Assembly: GCF_030580955.1 (NCBI RefSeq)
Contig: NZ_JAUQON010000002.1
Coordinates: forward strand, 372,001 to 436,000
From: Hymenobacter convexus
GTDB lineage: Bacteria > Bacteroidota > Bacteroidia > Cytophagales > Hymenobacteraceae
Direction of reading: 5' to 3'
Length of the DNA stretch: 64,000 bases
Position 1 is the first letter of the stretch; each line of letters begins with the position of its first letter. The notes beneath the pieces were generated by a model. The model saw only the letters and a program-made list of their open reading frames with translations, did not search any database and was not told where the DNA came from. Positions 46,434-54,473 of the stretch are shown one piece after another. A program made the position numbers and the translations under genes.

Positions 46434-48452
46434 TCAGGCGGCCACGGCGTGCAGCTCCTGTTCCAGCGCGGCCACTTTCGCGGGCTTGCCGAACACGTAG
46501 AGCGTGTCGTGCTGCTCGATGACGGTGGCCGTGGTCAGCGGTTCGAGCATGGTGCCGTTGCGCCGAATGGCCAGCAGGCAGAGGTCGAATCGCTCGCGCA
46601 CGGCCCGCTCCGACAGCGTTTCGCCATCGAAGCAGTACTGCGGGTCGGTGTCCACTTCCACGGAAGCCAGCTCGGCGCCCGCCAGGCACGCGTGAATGCT
46701 CGACCAGGCCGCCTTGTTCATGGAGTGGGGCCGCAGCATGGCGTGGCTGCCGTGGCGCAGCTCGGTGATGAGCTTCTCGATGTCGGGCAGCGGCACCACG
46801 AAGCGGGTGAGCACGTGGGCCAGCATTTCGAGCGACGTTTCCTGCTCCTGGGCAATGACTTCGGTGGCGCCCACGTGGTAGAGGTTTTTGCGCTCGTACA
46901 CATACAGGCTGCGCACCAGAATGCAGCCCGTGGCATTGATGCGCCGGATGGTGGCCACGGCCCGCACGGTGGCCGCCGGGTCCGAGATGGCGATGACCAC
47001 CACCCGCGCCCGCGCCACGCCTAGGTGCTCCAGCACGTGCTCGTGCGTCACGTCGCCGTACACAATGTGCTCGCCGCGCTTCAAGCCCCGGTGCACCTTA
47101 TCGGCGTCGGCTTCGAGGATGACATAAGTGAGATTGGCAAATTTGGCGGCCCGCACCAGGTTGCGGCCGTTCAGCCCGTAGCCCACTATCACGAGGTGGT
47201 CGCTAAGTTGGGTTGCGGGCGCGGGCAGGGCCGGCACAATGGGGGCGGGGCTGCGGTGCAGGTGGCGCTCGTAGCGCAGCGGCCACGACAGGCGCATCAC
47301 CCAGTCCACCAGCGGCCGGGCGCCGGCCATCACGCCGGGCGTGCAGCACATGGTGAGCACCGAAATGGCCAGAAAAACCTGATAGCTGTCCGGCGTAATC
47401 AGCCCGGCCTGCAGGCCCGCCCGCGAGAGCACAAACGAGAACTCGCCCACCTGCGCCAGGGCCAGGCCCGTGAGCAGCACCTCGCCCACGGGCGCGCGCA
47501 GGTTCACGGTGGCCATGGGCGTGAGCAGCATTTTCAGCAATATGACGCCCGTGGTGAGCAGCACAATGGCCACGGGCCGGTCGAGCAGCACGTGCACATC
47601 GAAGAGCATGCCGATGGACACGAAAAAGAAGCTGGCAAAAATCTCGCGGAAGGGCAGCACGTTGCTCACCGCCTCGTAGCTGTATTCCGACTCGGAAATG
47701 ATGAGGCCGGCCAGAAAAGCCCCCAGCGCCATCGAGAGGCCCGCTTCATCCGTCAGCCAGCCCACGCCCAGGCAGGTGCCGATGATGGTGAGCAAAAACA
47801 GCTCGCGGCTGCGCGTGCGGGCCACGGCCAGCAGCAGGCGCGGCATCAGGTAGCGCCCGCCCAGCACCACAGCGGCCAGCACGGCCATTATTTTCACCAG
47901 CATCAGGCCCAGCGCCAGCCAGGGGCTGCCGGTCGTCTGCCCACTGAGCAGCGGAATGAGCAGCATCATGGGCACCACCACCAAGTCCTGAAACAGCAGG
48001 ATGGCCAGCACGATTTGGCCGTGCATCGAATCCACTTCCATGCGCTCCTGCATGAGCTTGAGCACAATGGCCGTGCTGCTGAGCGACAGCAAAAAGCCCC
48101 AAAACACCGCCGTGCCCACCGAGCTGCCCGCCGCCAAGCTCAGCACCGCCACCACCGCCACCGTGAGGCCCACCTGCAGCGTGCCGCCCACAAACACCGC
48201 CCGCTTGATGCGCGCCAAACCCTGCACCGAAAATTCCAGCCCGATGGTGAACATGAGCAGCGCCACGCCCAGCTCCGCCACCTGGTCTACCTGGTGCGGG
48301 CCGTTCACGAGGCCCAGCGCGTAGGGCCCCGCCAGCATGCCCGTCACCAAGTACCCGATGATGGCCGGCAGCTTGATGCGGTTGAACAGCAGGATGACGC
48401 CCACCGACAGCAGCAGGATAATCAACAAGTCGTGCAGCAAAGGATTATTCAT
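46434..48452 (-). CDS. CPA2-family cation:proton antiporter with TrkA domains (Kef/YbaL-like)
   Basis: A 672-residue protein. Residues 1-400 form about 12-13 membrane segments with typical CPA2 stretches: IIGYLVTGMLAGPYALGLV, GVALLMFTIGLEFS, LLSLSSTAIVLKLMQ and LGAFLAGLIISESEY. A TrkA-N (RCK) domain follows at about 415-540 with the nucleotide-binding VIVGYGLNGRNLVRAAKF and ILEADADK. A TrkA-C domain lies at about 590-665 (SVEVDTDPQYCFDGETLSER). It should exchange K+ or Na+ for H+ under control of NAD(H) or another nucleotide. It is surrounded by universal stress protein genes, suggesting a shared role in pH or redox stress. Confidence 0.93.
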   Translation of the reverse strand: MNNPLLHDLLIILLLSVGVILLFNRIKLPAIIGYLVTGMLAGPYALGLVNGPHQVDQVAELGVALLMFTIGLEFSVQGLARIKRAVFVGGTLQVGLTVAVVAVLSLAAGSSVGTAVFWGFLLSLSSTAIVLKLMQERMEVDSMHGQIVLAILLFQDLVVVPMMLLIPLLSGQTTGSPWLALGLMLVKIMAVLAAVVLGGRYLMPRLLLAVARTRSRELFLLTIIGTCLGVGWLTDEAGLSMALGAFLAGLIISESEYSYEAVSNVLPFREIFASFFFVSIGMLFDVHVLLDRPVAIVLLTTGVILLKMLLTPMATVNLRAPVGEVLLTGLALAQVGEFSFVLSRAGLQAGLITPDSYQVFLAISVLTMCCTPGVMAGARPLVDWVMRLSWPLRYERHLHRSPAPIVPALPAPATQLSDHLVIVGYGLNGRNLVRAAKFANLTYVILEADADKVHRGLKRGEHIVYGDVTHEHVLEHLGVARARVVVIAISDPAATVRAVATIRRINATGCILVRSLYVYERKNLYHVGATEVIAQEQETSLEMLAHVLTRFVVPLPDIEKLITELRHGSHAMLRPHSMNKAAWSSIHACLAGAELASVEVDTDPQYCFDGETLSERAVRERFDLCLLAIRRNGTMLEPLTTATVIEQHDTLYVFGKPAKVAALEQELHAVAA

Positions 48453-48511
48453 GGCTCCCAGCGTGGGTAAGACGCGCTAACGCTAACTATGGTGAGGCAG
48501 CCGGGGCTGCC

Positions 48512-48805
48512 TCAGGCTAAAAACCGTTTCTTTCGCTTCGCCCGATGCACGTGAGGCGCGGCCAGCGGTTGGTGAAAGGAATTGCCAAGGCTGGCCACCA
48601 GGTACCGGGCCACCTTGCGGGCGGCCTTGCGGTGGTGCGCCAGCGTGTGCTTGTCCAGCAGCCGGGCCAGCCGCCGATTAAGCTTGTGGACGGTCTGCGT
48701 GAGGGGCTTCCGGAGCTGCTGGGCGTACTTGTGGCGCAGCTCGCTCAGGTTGGCCGCAATGTCTTCGGCCAGGTGAAATTGCAGTGGGGGGACGGCCGTT
48801 TTCAT
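48512..48805 (-). CDS. Small basic protein of unknown function
   Basis: A 97-residue protein, using the ATG at 48805; an earlier in-frame start would add a 17-residue leader. It is rich in Lys, Arg and His, with two helix-forming stretches (FHLAEDIAANLSELRHKYAQ and KLNRRLARLLDKHTLAHHRK) and a strongly basic end (HVHRAKRKKRFLA). There is no signal peptide or membrane segment. It may bind nucleic acid or another acidic partner, but that is composition-based inference. It lies 59 bases ahead of the antiporter gene on the same strand, so the two may be co-transcribed. Confidence 0.6.
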   Translation of the reverse strand: MKTAVPPLQFHLAEDIAANLSELRHKYAQQLRKPLTQTVHKLNRRLARLLDKHTLAHHRKAARKVARYLVASLGNSFHQPLAAPHVHRAKRKKRFLA

Positions 48806-48948
48806 GGCGCTGGGGCGATGGATGTGGTGCAACCGGGATGGTGCAAAAGTTATCAATTAAAATTATAGTAAAATTAATATATTATGTATGATAATAATCA
48901 GCTGCCTCCCTGATATCAATCTGCCCAAAGCGGGAACTTAGGCCTCTC

Positions 48949-49000
48949 AAAAAAATGGCCGCTCCGCCCTGGCTGGCCAGCTGGTTTGGGCGAAGCGGTG
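48949..49000 (-). terminator. Terminator after the DUF5602-like lipoprotein gene
   Basis: Read leftwards, CCGCTTCGCCC pairs with GGGCGGAGCGG (one mismatch; loop of about 18 bases) and is followed by CCATTTTTTT. It starts 28 bases after the stop codon. Confidence 0.75.
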
Positions 49001-49027
49001 CAATTTAGTTTATTTTCAGCGACATAC

Positions 49028-49846
49028 TTATTGGGCCGCGCGGTACTGCAGGCCGTCGAGCGAAATTTTGTATTGTTGGGGCGAAGCGCTGTAGCTGATG
49101 GTGTAGCTGGCGGGGTAGTAGCCGGCCTGCTCCACTGCCGCAGCCGGCCGGATGGGCGTCGTTTCGGTGAGCCGGGCGCTGAGGTAATCGCGCGTAAACA
49201 TGGTTTCCAGGAAGGCGACGTGGCCGTTGTAGGTCCCGTAAATAAAGGTTTTGGTGAAGGTGGCGCCGTGTAGTTCCGGCGAGAGCACATCCAGCCAGTG
49301 GGCGCCCATGTTGGGTACCAGCCCGGGCCCTTGCACGTAGAAAGGCGGGATGTACTGGGCCGCCGGCGCCACATCGAAGGCGGGAGGTGCCAAGAACGGA
49401 ATGGCGGCTTGGTACGCCTCGCTTATCATATAGAAGTGCATGTCGAAGTGCGGCAGCATGTAGAAGGCGGGCTCGTGGCCGTCCGGGTTCCAGCCCAGCT
49501 CAATGTGGTCGAAGGGCGGCACGGCCACCTGGTGCGGCAGCTGCAACACGTAATCAATCGACGTGGGGCCCGCGTTCAGCATCGCGCCGGCCGAAACTTC
49601 TACTCCGATGGCCGTGGGGACTCCGGCAGCGTTCACGGTTTCCCAGGCCCGCGCCACGCCCTGCCCCACGGGCACGGCCGGCCCATAAAACGTTTTAGTT
49701 TGGTCAGCTTTTGCATCGGCCGTTGCGGCGGTGGGGGCCGCGGGCGCTACGGCTTCCTGCTTCGAGCAGGCCGGTGCCAGCAACGTGAGGCCCGCCAGCA
49801 GCACAGGCCGGGCAAGCAAGGCAACAAAGGAATTCAGCTTTTTCAT
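49028..49846 (-). CDS. DUF5602-like (TTHB210-like) lipoprotein
   Basis: A 272-residue exported protein with a lipobox near residue 27 (LLAPACSKQ) and an Ala/Pro/Thr-rich linker to about residue 50. The core has FYGPAVPVGQGVARAWETVN, then VSAGAMLNAGPTSIDYVLQLP and a His-rich segment (PPFDHIELGWNPDGHEP ... MLPHFDMHFYMIS) and, later, PNMGAHWLDVLSPELHG and FIYGTYNGHVAFLETMFTRD. This matches the DUF5602/TTHB210-like family as I remember it. The conserved His/Glu/Asp residues suggest a metal site; no activity is established. It stands alone. Confidence 0.75.
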   Translation of the reverse strand: MKKLNSFVALLARPVLLAGLTLLAPACSKQEAVAPAAPTAATADAKADQTKTFYGPAVPVGQGVARAWETVNAAGVPTAIGVEVSAGAMLNAGPTSIDYVLQLPHQVAVPPFDHIELGWNPDGHEPAFYMLPHFDMHFYMISEAYQAAIPFLAPPAFDVAPAAQYIPPFYVQGPGLVPNMGAHWLDVLSPELHGATFTKTFIYGTYNGHVAFLETMFTRDYLSARLTETTPIRPAAAVEQAGYYPASYTISYSASPQQYKISLDGLQYRAAQ

Positions 49847-50163
49847 AGGGATAAGGTGGTTGGTGAAAAGTGACGGATTGCCGAGCCCAATGCCTGCTGG
49901 CCGCTACCCGGGCTGGCCGTCAGGGCACGCACGCCGAAAGCAGTAAAGTGCTTGACAGATAATAAATATATAAAATATTTAATTAATAATAAAGTAAGAA
50001 TCGTGGATTTGCTCAGAACCAGAAAATTGGCGGGGCTAGCCCCGCCAACCGGCGGGGCAGGCAGCGAGCCTTCTCAAAATATTTACAGTCGAGGCAATCC
50101 GGTAGCGCGGGCAGTGGCGTAGGTGAGGCATCTTTCACAACATTCAGTCATTTTACTATACCG
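49847..50163. other. 317-base divergent intergenic region with an AT-rich core
   Basis: The stretch 49958-50000 is almost pure A and T (TAATAAATATATAAAATATT), far from the base composition around it, and is followed by the palindromic GC-rich GGCGGGGCTAGCCCCGCC (50031-50048) and a third copy CGGCGGGGC. It is the upstream region of both the lipoprotein at 49028 and the fasciclin gene at 50164. No gene is visible. Confidence 0.6.
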
Positions 50164-50727
50164 ATGAAAAAGACGCTTTTTTCGCTCGCCCTCGTTGCCC
50201 TCTTCAGCGCTGCCAACCTCACCACGGTTTCGGCCCAGAAAGTGAAAACCGTGATGGTGGGCGGCGCCCCCATGTACCCCACGAAAAACATCGTGGAAAA
50301 CGCCGTTAACTCGAAAGACCACACCACGCTGGTAGCCGCCGTGAAAGCCGCCGGCCTGGTGGAAACCCTAAGCAGCGCCGGTCCCTTCACCGTGTTCGCC
50401 CCCACCAACGAAGCCTTCAACAAGCTGCCCGCCGGCACCGTTGAAACCCTGGTGAAGCCCGAGAACAAAGCTACCCTCACCAAAATCCTGACCTACCACG
50501 TGGTGGCCGGCCGCATGACCGCCGCCGACCTCATGAAAGCCATCAAAGCCGGCGGCGGCAAAGCCACCCTCAAAACCGTGCAAGGCGGTACCCTGACCGC
50601 CATGATGAAAGGCAAAGGCATTGAGCTGAAAGACGAAAAAGGCGGCATGTCGATGGTAACCATCGCCGACGTCATGCAGAGCAACGGCGTGATTCACGTG
50701 GTGAACACCGTGCTGATGCCCATGTAA
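50164..50727 (+). CDS. Secreted fasciclin (FAS1) domain protein
   Basis: A 187-residue protein with a signal peptide (MKKTLFSLALVALFSAANLT...VSAQ) and one FAS1 domain (about 45-187). The two FAS1 signature segments are present: GPFTVFAPTNEAFNKLP and LTYHVVAGRMTAADLM, with the end NGVIHVVNTVLMPM. FAS1 domains mediate cell adhesion; in bacteria they occur in secreted and surface proteins and many such proteins accumulate under stress. It is a lone gene followed by a terminator. Confidence 0.93.
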   Translation: MKKTLFSLALVALFSAANLTTVSAQKVKTVMVGGAPMYPTKNIVENAVNSKDHTTLVAAVKAAGLVETLSSAGPFTVFAPTNEAFNKLPAGTVETLVKPENKATLTKILTYHVVAGRMTAADLMKAIKAGGGKATLKTVQGGTLTAMMKGKGIELKDEKGGMSMVTIADVMQSNGVIHVVNTVLMPM

Positions 50728-50744
50728 TTTGCCTCTTTTAGGCA

Positions 50745-50783
50745 CAAAAAACGCCGTTGGCCTCGTGCCAGCGGCGTTTTTGC
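50745..50783 (+). terminator. Terminator after the fasciclin gene
   Basis: AAAAAACGCCGTTGGC/GCCAGCGGCGTTTTT forms a stem with a T-run, 17 bases after the stop. Confidence 0.85.
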
Positions 50784-50804
50784 GTTTGGGCTAGTCAATA
50801 CCGT

Positions 50805-50899
50805 CTGTCATCCTGAGCGCAGCGAAGGACCTTGTCACGGCTGCACGGTTGGGAAATATCCAAACGTGATAAGGTCCTTCGCTGCGCTCAGGATGACAG
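50805..50899. repeat. Near-perfect inverted repeat, GTCATCCTGAGCGCAGCGAAGGACCTT type
   Basis: The arms of about 34 bases (CTGTCATCCTGAGCGCAGCG and on to CCTTGTCACG; mirrored by CGTGATAAGGTCCTTCGCTG to GGATGACAG) pair with one mismatch around a loop of about 27 bases. It is the best-preserved copy of this type in the window. It lies between the convergent fasciclin and J-domain genes. Confidence 0.9.
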
Positions 50900-50927
50900 G
50901 CGTGCAAAAAAGACAAGGCACCGTTCA

Positions 50928-52067
50928 TCATTGGCACCCTTCCGCTGCCGGGCGAGCGTATTCGTAGCCTAAGCCCACGGCGCGGCGGTAAAACTCGCAG
51001 GCTGCTGTGGAGTCGCCGGTGCGGGCGGCCAGGCGGCCCAGCAGGAAATGCGTTTGGCCATTCTTCGGATTGGCTTGCAGGGTGTTGAAGTAGTCGGTGC
51101 GGGCCTCGGCGTAGCGGCCCAGGGCCGCGAGGGCCAGGCCGCGCACCTGCACGTAGCGCCAAGGCGTGGGCGCGGCCGCCCGGCGGCATTGGGCCAGCCC
51201 AAGGTTGAGGTCGGCCAGGGCCAGGGCGGGGTTGTTGAGGTCGAGCAGGCGGCCTTTGCCGCGCGCCAGGTAGGCCGCGCTTAGGGTGGTATCCAGCCGC
51301 AGGGCGTGGCTGTAGTCCTGGTCGGCAAGGTCGGGGTGGCCGAGGTCGGTTTCGCAGCGGCCGAGGTGGTAGAGCACATTGGCCGTGACGCGGCGCGGCT
51401 GCGGCTGGCGCAGCGCGGCCCGGAAATCGGCCCGAGCGGCCGGCACATCGTGCTGGAACAGCCGTTCCAGCTCGCCGTGGCGGCGCAGGGCGGGCGCGTA
51501 GGTGGGCCGGAAGTGCAGCGTCTCTTCCAGAAAGGCATAGGCGGCAGGAAAATTGCCGCTGGCGTAGGCGCGCAGGCCGTCATCGTAGTTGCGGTTGGCC
51601 GACACGCGGTCCATGGTCACCTTCACGGCCACCCCGAAGAGCACAATGCCCACGATGAACAGCAGCGTAAGGCCCCAGTCGCGGGCATTGAAGCGGGCGC
51701 GCTGCACCGGGATGCGCTGGTAGTGGCGTTCGCGGCTGCCGGCCGGCGGGCGCGTGCGCAGGGGCGCGGGCGGCGGCATGGGCACGCCGTACACGTGCTG
51801 GGTGGCGGGGCGCTGCTGCTGCTGGCGGCGGGCTTCCTCGGCCCGGCGGGCGGCCTGGGTGAGCTGGAAGTCGTAAGTGGCGCGACGACCGGGGTCGCCG
51901 AGGATGCGGTAGGCTTGGGCCACGGCCTTGAACTGCTCCTCGTAGCGCACATCGCCGCCGTGCTTATCGGGGTGGTAGCGCACCACCAGCCGCCGGTAGG
52001 CGCGCTTGATGTCGGCGGCGGCGGCCGTGGGGGCTACTCCAAGAACTTGATAATGATTCTGACTCAC
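50928..52067 (-). CDS. J-domain protein with a membrane span and TPR repeats
   Basis: A 379-residue protein. The GTG at 52067 gives MSQNHYQVLGVAPTAAAADI, the usual start of a J domain; no ATG is available upstream. The HPD motif is at residues 32-34, the J domain ends by about 70. A Gln/Arg/Pro-rich linker (72-125) leads to one membrane segment (131-150, WGLTLLFIVGIVLFGVAVKV) and then TPR-like helical repeats (about 165-379), with tandem units of YNYDDGLRAYASGNFPAAYAF type. It would recruit Hsp70 (DnaK) to the membrane; the TPR part could choose clients. No dnaK is nearby. Confidence 0.88.
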   Translation of the reverse strand: MSQNHYQVLGVAPTAAAADIKRAYRRLVVRYHPDKHGGDVRYEEQFKAVAQAYRILGDPGRRATYDFQLTQAARRAEEARRQQQQRPATQHVYGVPMPPPAPLRTRPPAGSRERHYQRIPVQRARFNARDWGLTLLFIVGIVLFGVAVKVTMDRVSANRNYDDGLRAYASGNFPAAYAFLEETLHFRPTYAPALRRHGELERLFQHDVPAARADFRAALRQPQPRRVTANVLYHLGRCETDLGHPDLADQDYSHALRLDTTLSAAYLARGKGRLLDLNNPALALADLNLGLAQCRRAAAPTPWRYVQVRGLALAALGRYAEARTDYFNTLQANPKNGQTHFLLGRLAARTGDSTAACEFYRRAVGLGYEYARPAAEGCQ

Positions 52068-52212
52068 GCAAACGACAAACACAAACGACCGCACAAAAGT
52101 CAGCCACGCGCCGAGATTTTCCGTAGAACCGGCGCAGTCAGTTCTCGATTTTGGGGGCTAGGGCTGCGCTTTTTCGCCTTTATTCTTTCTTGCCACTCCT
52201 TTTTCGCGCCGT

Positions 52213-52590
52213 ATGTTCTCCGACGACGACTCCTCCAAAACCCCTCGCAACGATAGCCTGATTGGCAATCTGACCGGCTACCTGGACACCCGCATCGACT
52301 TGGTGCGCCTCGAAATCCAGCAGAAGATTTCCACGGCCCTCGTGGGCACCATTCACGGCGTCACGCTGGCGGTGCTGGGCATGTTCTTTCTCATTTTCCT
52401 GAGCGTATTTGCCGGCCTGGCCCTCAATTCGGCCCTCGACAGCCCGTTCTGGGGCTTCGGCATCGTGGCCGGCTTCTACTTGGTGTTGCTGGTGCTGGTG
52501 CTGGTGGGCGTCGACAAGTCGGCCTTCCAGGGCATCGTCAACAAACTGCTCAAGGACACCATCTACAAATCTGACAAACGCCAAGCCTAA
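52213..52590 (+). CDS. Phage-holin-3_6-like small membrane protein
   Basis: A 125-residue protein with an acidic, disordered N terminus (MFSDDDSSKTPRNDSL), an amphipathic helix (LTGYLDTRIDLVRLEIQQKI) and two membrane segments (about 48-70 and 78-101). This is the layout of the Phage_holin_3_6 family, which is found widely in chromosomes as an ordinary membrane protein and not as a lysis protein. No phage genes are near. It is followed 12 bases later by the gene at 52603 and belongs to an operon with it and the GGGP synthase. Confidence 0.82.
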   Translation: MFSDDDSSKTPRNDSLIGNLTGYLDTRIDLVRLEIQQKISTALVGTIHGVTLAVLGMFFLIFLSVFAGLALNSALDSPFWGFGIVAGFYLVLLVLVLVGVDKSAFQGIVNKLLKDTIYKSDKRQA

Positions 52591-52602
52591 GCCTAGCCTG
52601 CT

Positions 52603-53553
52603 ATGAGTGACCTGCAAAATCCCCTGTTTGACGAAGAAAAAGAATTTCTCGAACGCAAAAAGCTGGAGTACGAGCGCGCTCTGCGCGGCGACGTGGACCA
52701 TATCAAGGACCAGTCGGTGAAGGTGGGCAAAATCGCGGCCGTAAGTGCGGGCCTGGCCGGCGGCATCTGGCTCATCACCAAAGCCTTCAGCGGCGGCAAG
52801 AAGAAGAAAAACAAGCATAACCCCTACGTAGCGCACGACGAGCACGCCGCTGCTGATAACGACGCTTACGGTTTCGGCTACGGCTTCGACCAGGAGGCTT
52901 TCGACCAGCACGGCCCCGTGGCCGACGACGAAGCCAGCGCCGAATACTACACCGCCGGCAACGGCAAGCGCTACAAGAGCAAGATTTACCGCAAGTCGGC
53001 CGCCGATTCGGCCAAGGCCTTTGGCGGCGCGCACGAGGCCAAGCAAGGCCCCGCCAACGACGACTTCGCAACCGCTACATCGCACGCCGAAAACCACGCG
53101 CAGTTGGCGGCCGCGGGCTTCCCCGAAGAGTCGTCGGACTTCGACACCGATGAATTTGAAGACGACCCGTTCCAGGACTTGCCCTACGACGACAGCCGCC
53201 GGCTGCCTTCTTCGCACGCCTTCGAGGAAGAGCACGCCAATGGCCCACAGCCCAGCCGTTTCAGCGGCGGCTCACGTCTGGTAGGGGAGGTGCTGCAGTC
53301 GTTTTTGAAGTCCGATACCGGCAAGGTATTGGTGGGCCAGGTGGCCGCCGTGGCGCTAGCGTTGGTGACAAAAAAGGTGAGCGAGTTCTTCCCAGCCGAG
53401 AAGAAATCGGACGCGACTTCCGAAAATTCGGGCGCTGCTTCCGACCTTGCGACTTCGGCGGGCTACGCGCCCGCCGAAACCGGGTTCGTGCCCGTCGCCT
53501 CGTCTGTCTCCCCTGATTCCCCGGATGCGTCCACTCACTCCCAGTCTTTATGA
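52603..53553 (+). CDS. Acidic, largely disordered protein of unknown function
   Basis: A 316-residue protein that I do not recognise. It opens with a charged helix (LFDEEKEFLERKKLEYERAL), then has a hydrophobic stretch that may enter the membrane (about 44-62, IAAVSAGLAGGIWLITKAF), a KKKKNK block, and a long Asp/Glu/Ala-rich region (about 75-225) typical of disordered chain. A second hydrophobic segment lies at about 240-258 (GKVLVGQVAAVALALVTKKV). It overlaps the GGGP synthase gene by 29 bases in another frame and follows the holin-like gene by 12, so all three are translationally or transcriptionally linked. The N-terminal helix plus glycine-rich span recalls YtxH-like organisation. Confidence 0.7.
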   Translation: MSDLQNPLFDEEKEFLERKKLEYERALRGDVDHIKDQSVKVGKIAAVSAGLAGGIWLITKAFSGGKKKKNKHNPYVAHDEHAAADNDAYGFGYGFDQEAFDQHGPVADDEASAEYYTAGNGKRYKSKIYRKSAADSAKAFGGAHEAKQGPANDDFATATSHAENHAQLAAAGFPEESSDFDTDEFEDDPFQDLPYDDSRRLPSSHAFEEEHANGPQPSRFSGGSRLVGEVLQSFLKSDTGKVLVGQVAAVALALVTKKVSEFFPAEKKSDATSENSGAASDLATSAGYAPAETGFVPVASSVSPDSPDASTHSQSL

Positions 53554-54319
53554 TGCGTTGCGGACCCGTCGGCAGCACGGCCACAAAGCGTTGGCGGTGC
53601 TGCTCGACCCCGATAACCTGGATGAAACCAGCCTGTTGCACCTGCTCCGCCTGAGCGAGGTACATCCGGTCGATTACTTTTTCGTGGGGGGCAGTCTGGT
53701 GCTGAGCGAGCATCAGGCTGCCCTCATTGCGTTGATAAAAGCGCACTCCAACGTGCCCGTGCTGCTCTTCCCCAGCCACAGCATGCACCTCGACGGCCCC
53801 GCCGACGGCGTGCTGCTGCTCTCGCTGATTTCGGGCCGCAACCCCGATTTTCTTATTGGTCAGCACGTAGTGGCTGCGCCGCGCCTGCGGGCCAGCGGCC
53901 TGCAGCTGCTGCCCACCGGCTACATGCTGGTCGATTCGGGCCGCCAAACCACGGCTTCCTACATGAGCGGCACCACGCCGCTGCCGCACAACAAACCCGG
54001 CATTGCAGCCTGCACGGCCATGGCCGGTGAGCAGCTCGGTCTGAAGCTGATGTACCTCGACGGCGGCAGCGGCGCCCAAAACCCCGTGTCGGCCGCCATG
54101 ATTCGGGCCGTGCGCGAGGCCGTGGAAGCCCCCATCATCGTGGGCGGCGGCCTCAATACCGGCGAGAAAGTGTACGCCGCCCTGGCCGCCGGCGCCGACG
54201 TGGTGGTGGTGGGCAACCACATCGAAACACACCCGGAATTTTTGGGCGAAGTGGCCGGCGTAGTGGCTTCCTTCAACGAAGTGGCGCACCCACAGCCGTT
54301 GGGGAAAGTGCTCGAATAG
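53525..54319 (+). CDS. Geranylgeranylglyceryl/heptaprenylglyceryl phosphate synthase (group II)
   Basis: A 264-residue TIM-barrel prenyltransferase. The ATG at 53525 gives MRPLTPSLYDALRTRRQHGH, followed by the barrel motifs AVLLDPDNLDE, FFVGGSLVLSEHQ, VLLFPSHSMHL, LLSLISGRNPDFLIGQHV, LMYLDGGSGAQNPVS, IIVGGGLNTGEKVYAALAAG and DVVVVGNHIE. Enzymes of this family join glycerol-1-phosphate to a prenyl diphosphate, the first step of archaeal-type ether lipids; Bacteroidota carry a group II version whose product is less well known. Its start lies inside the preceding gene. No glycerol-1-phosphate dehydrogenase is in the window. Confidence 0.92.
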   Translation: MRPLTPSLYDALRTRRQHGHKALAVLLDPDNLDETSLLHLLRLSEVHPVDYFFVGGSLVLSEHQAALIALIKAHSNVPVLLFPSHSMHLDGPADGVLLLSLISGRNPDFLIGQHVVAAPRLRASGLQLLPTGYMLVDSGRQTTASYMSGTTPLPHNKPGIAACTAMAGEQLGLKLMYLDGGSGAQNPVSAAMIRAVREAVEAPIIVGGGLNTGEKVYAALAAGADVVVVGNHIETHPEFLGEVAGVVASFNEVAHPQPLGKVLE

Positions 54320-54341
54320 AGATAGAACGGCCAAGCACCCA

Positions 54342-54443
54342 AACGTCATGCAGAGCGCCGCGCAGCATCTCGCGTGTGGTGGCAACTCAATCTTTATTGA
54401 TTAGTGACGGCACGCGAGATGCTGCGCGGCGCTCTGCATGACG
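54342..54443. repeat. Perfect long inverted repeat, GTCATGCAGAGC type
   Basis: The arms AACGTCATGCAGAGCGCCGC continuing to GCAGCATCTCGCGTG (about 36 bases) are mirrored exactly at the right end, with a 30-base loop. It shares the GTCATG ends with the other elements but has a different inner sequence. It lies between the GGGP synthase and desaturase genes on the plus strand and would make a strong hairpin in the transcript. Confidence 0.9.
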
Positions 54444-54473
54444 TTCTTTTTTGAATAGATAATAGCAACGGCT

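Noticed and set aside
52213-52590. Prophage lysis gene
   Set aside because: Although it fits a holin family by shape, there are no endolysin, structural, integrase or attachment-site signals around it, and the family is common in bacterial chromosomes.
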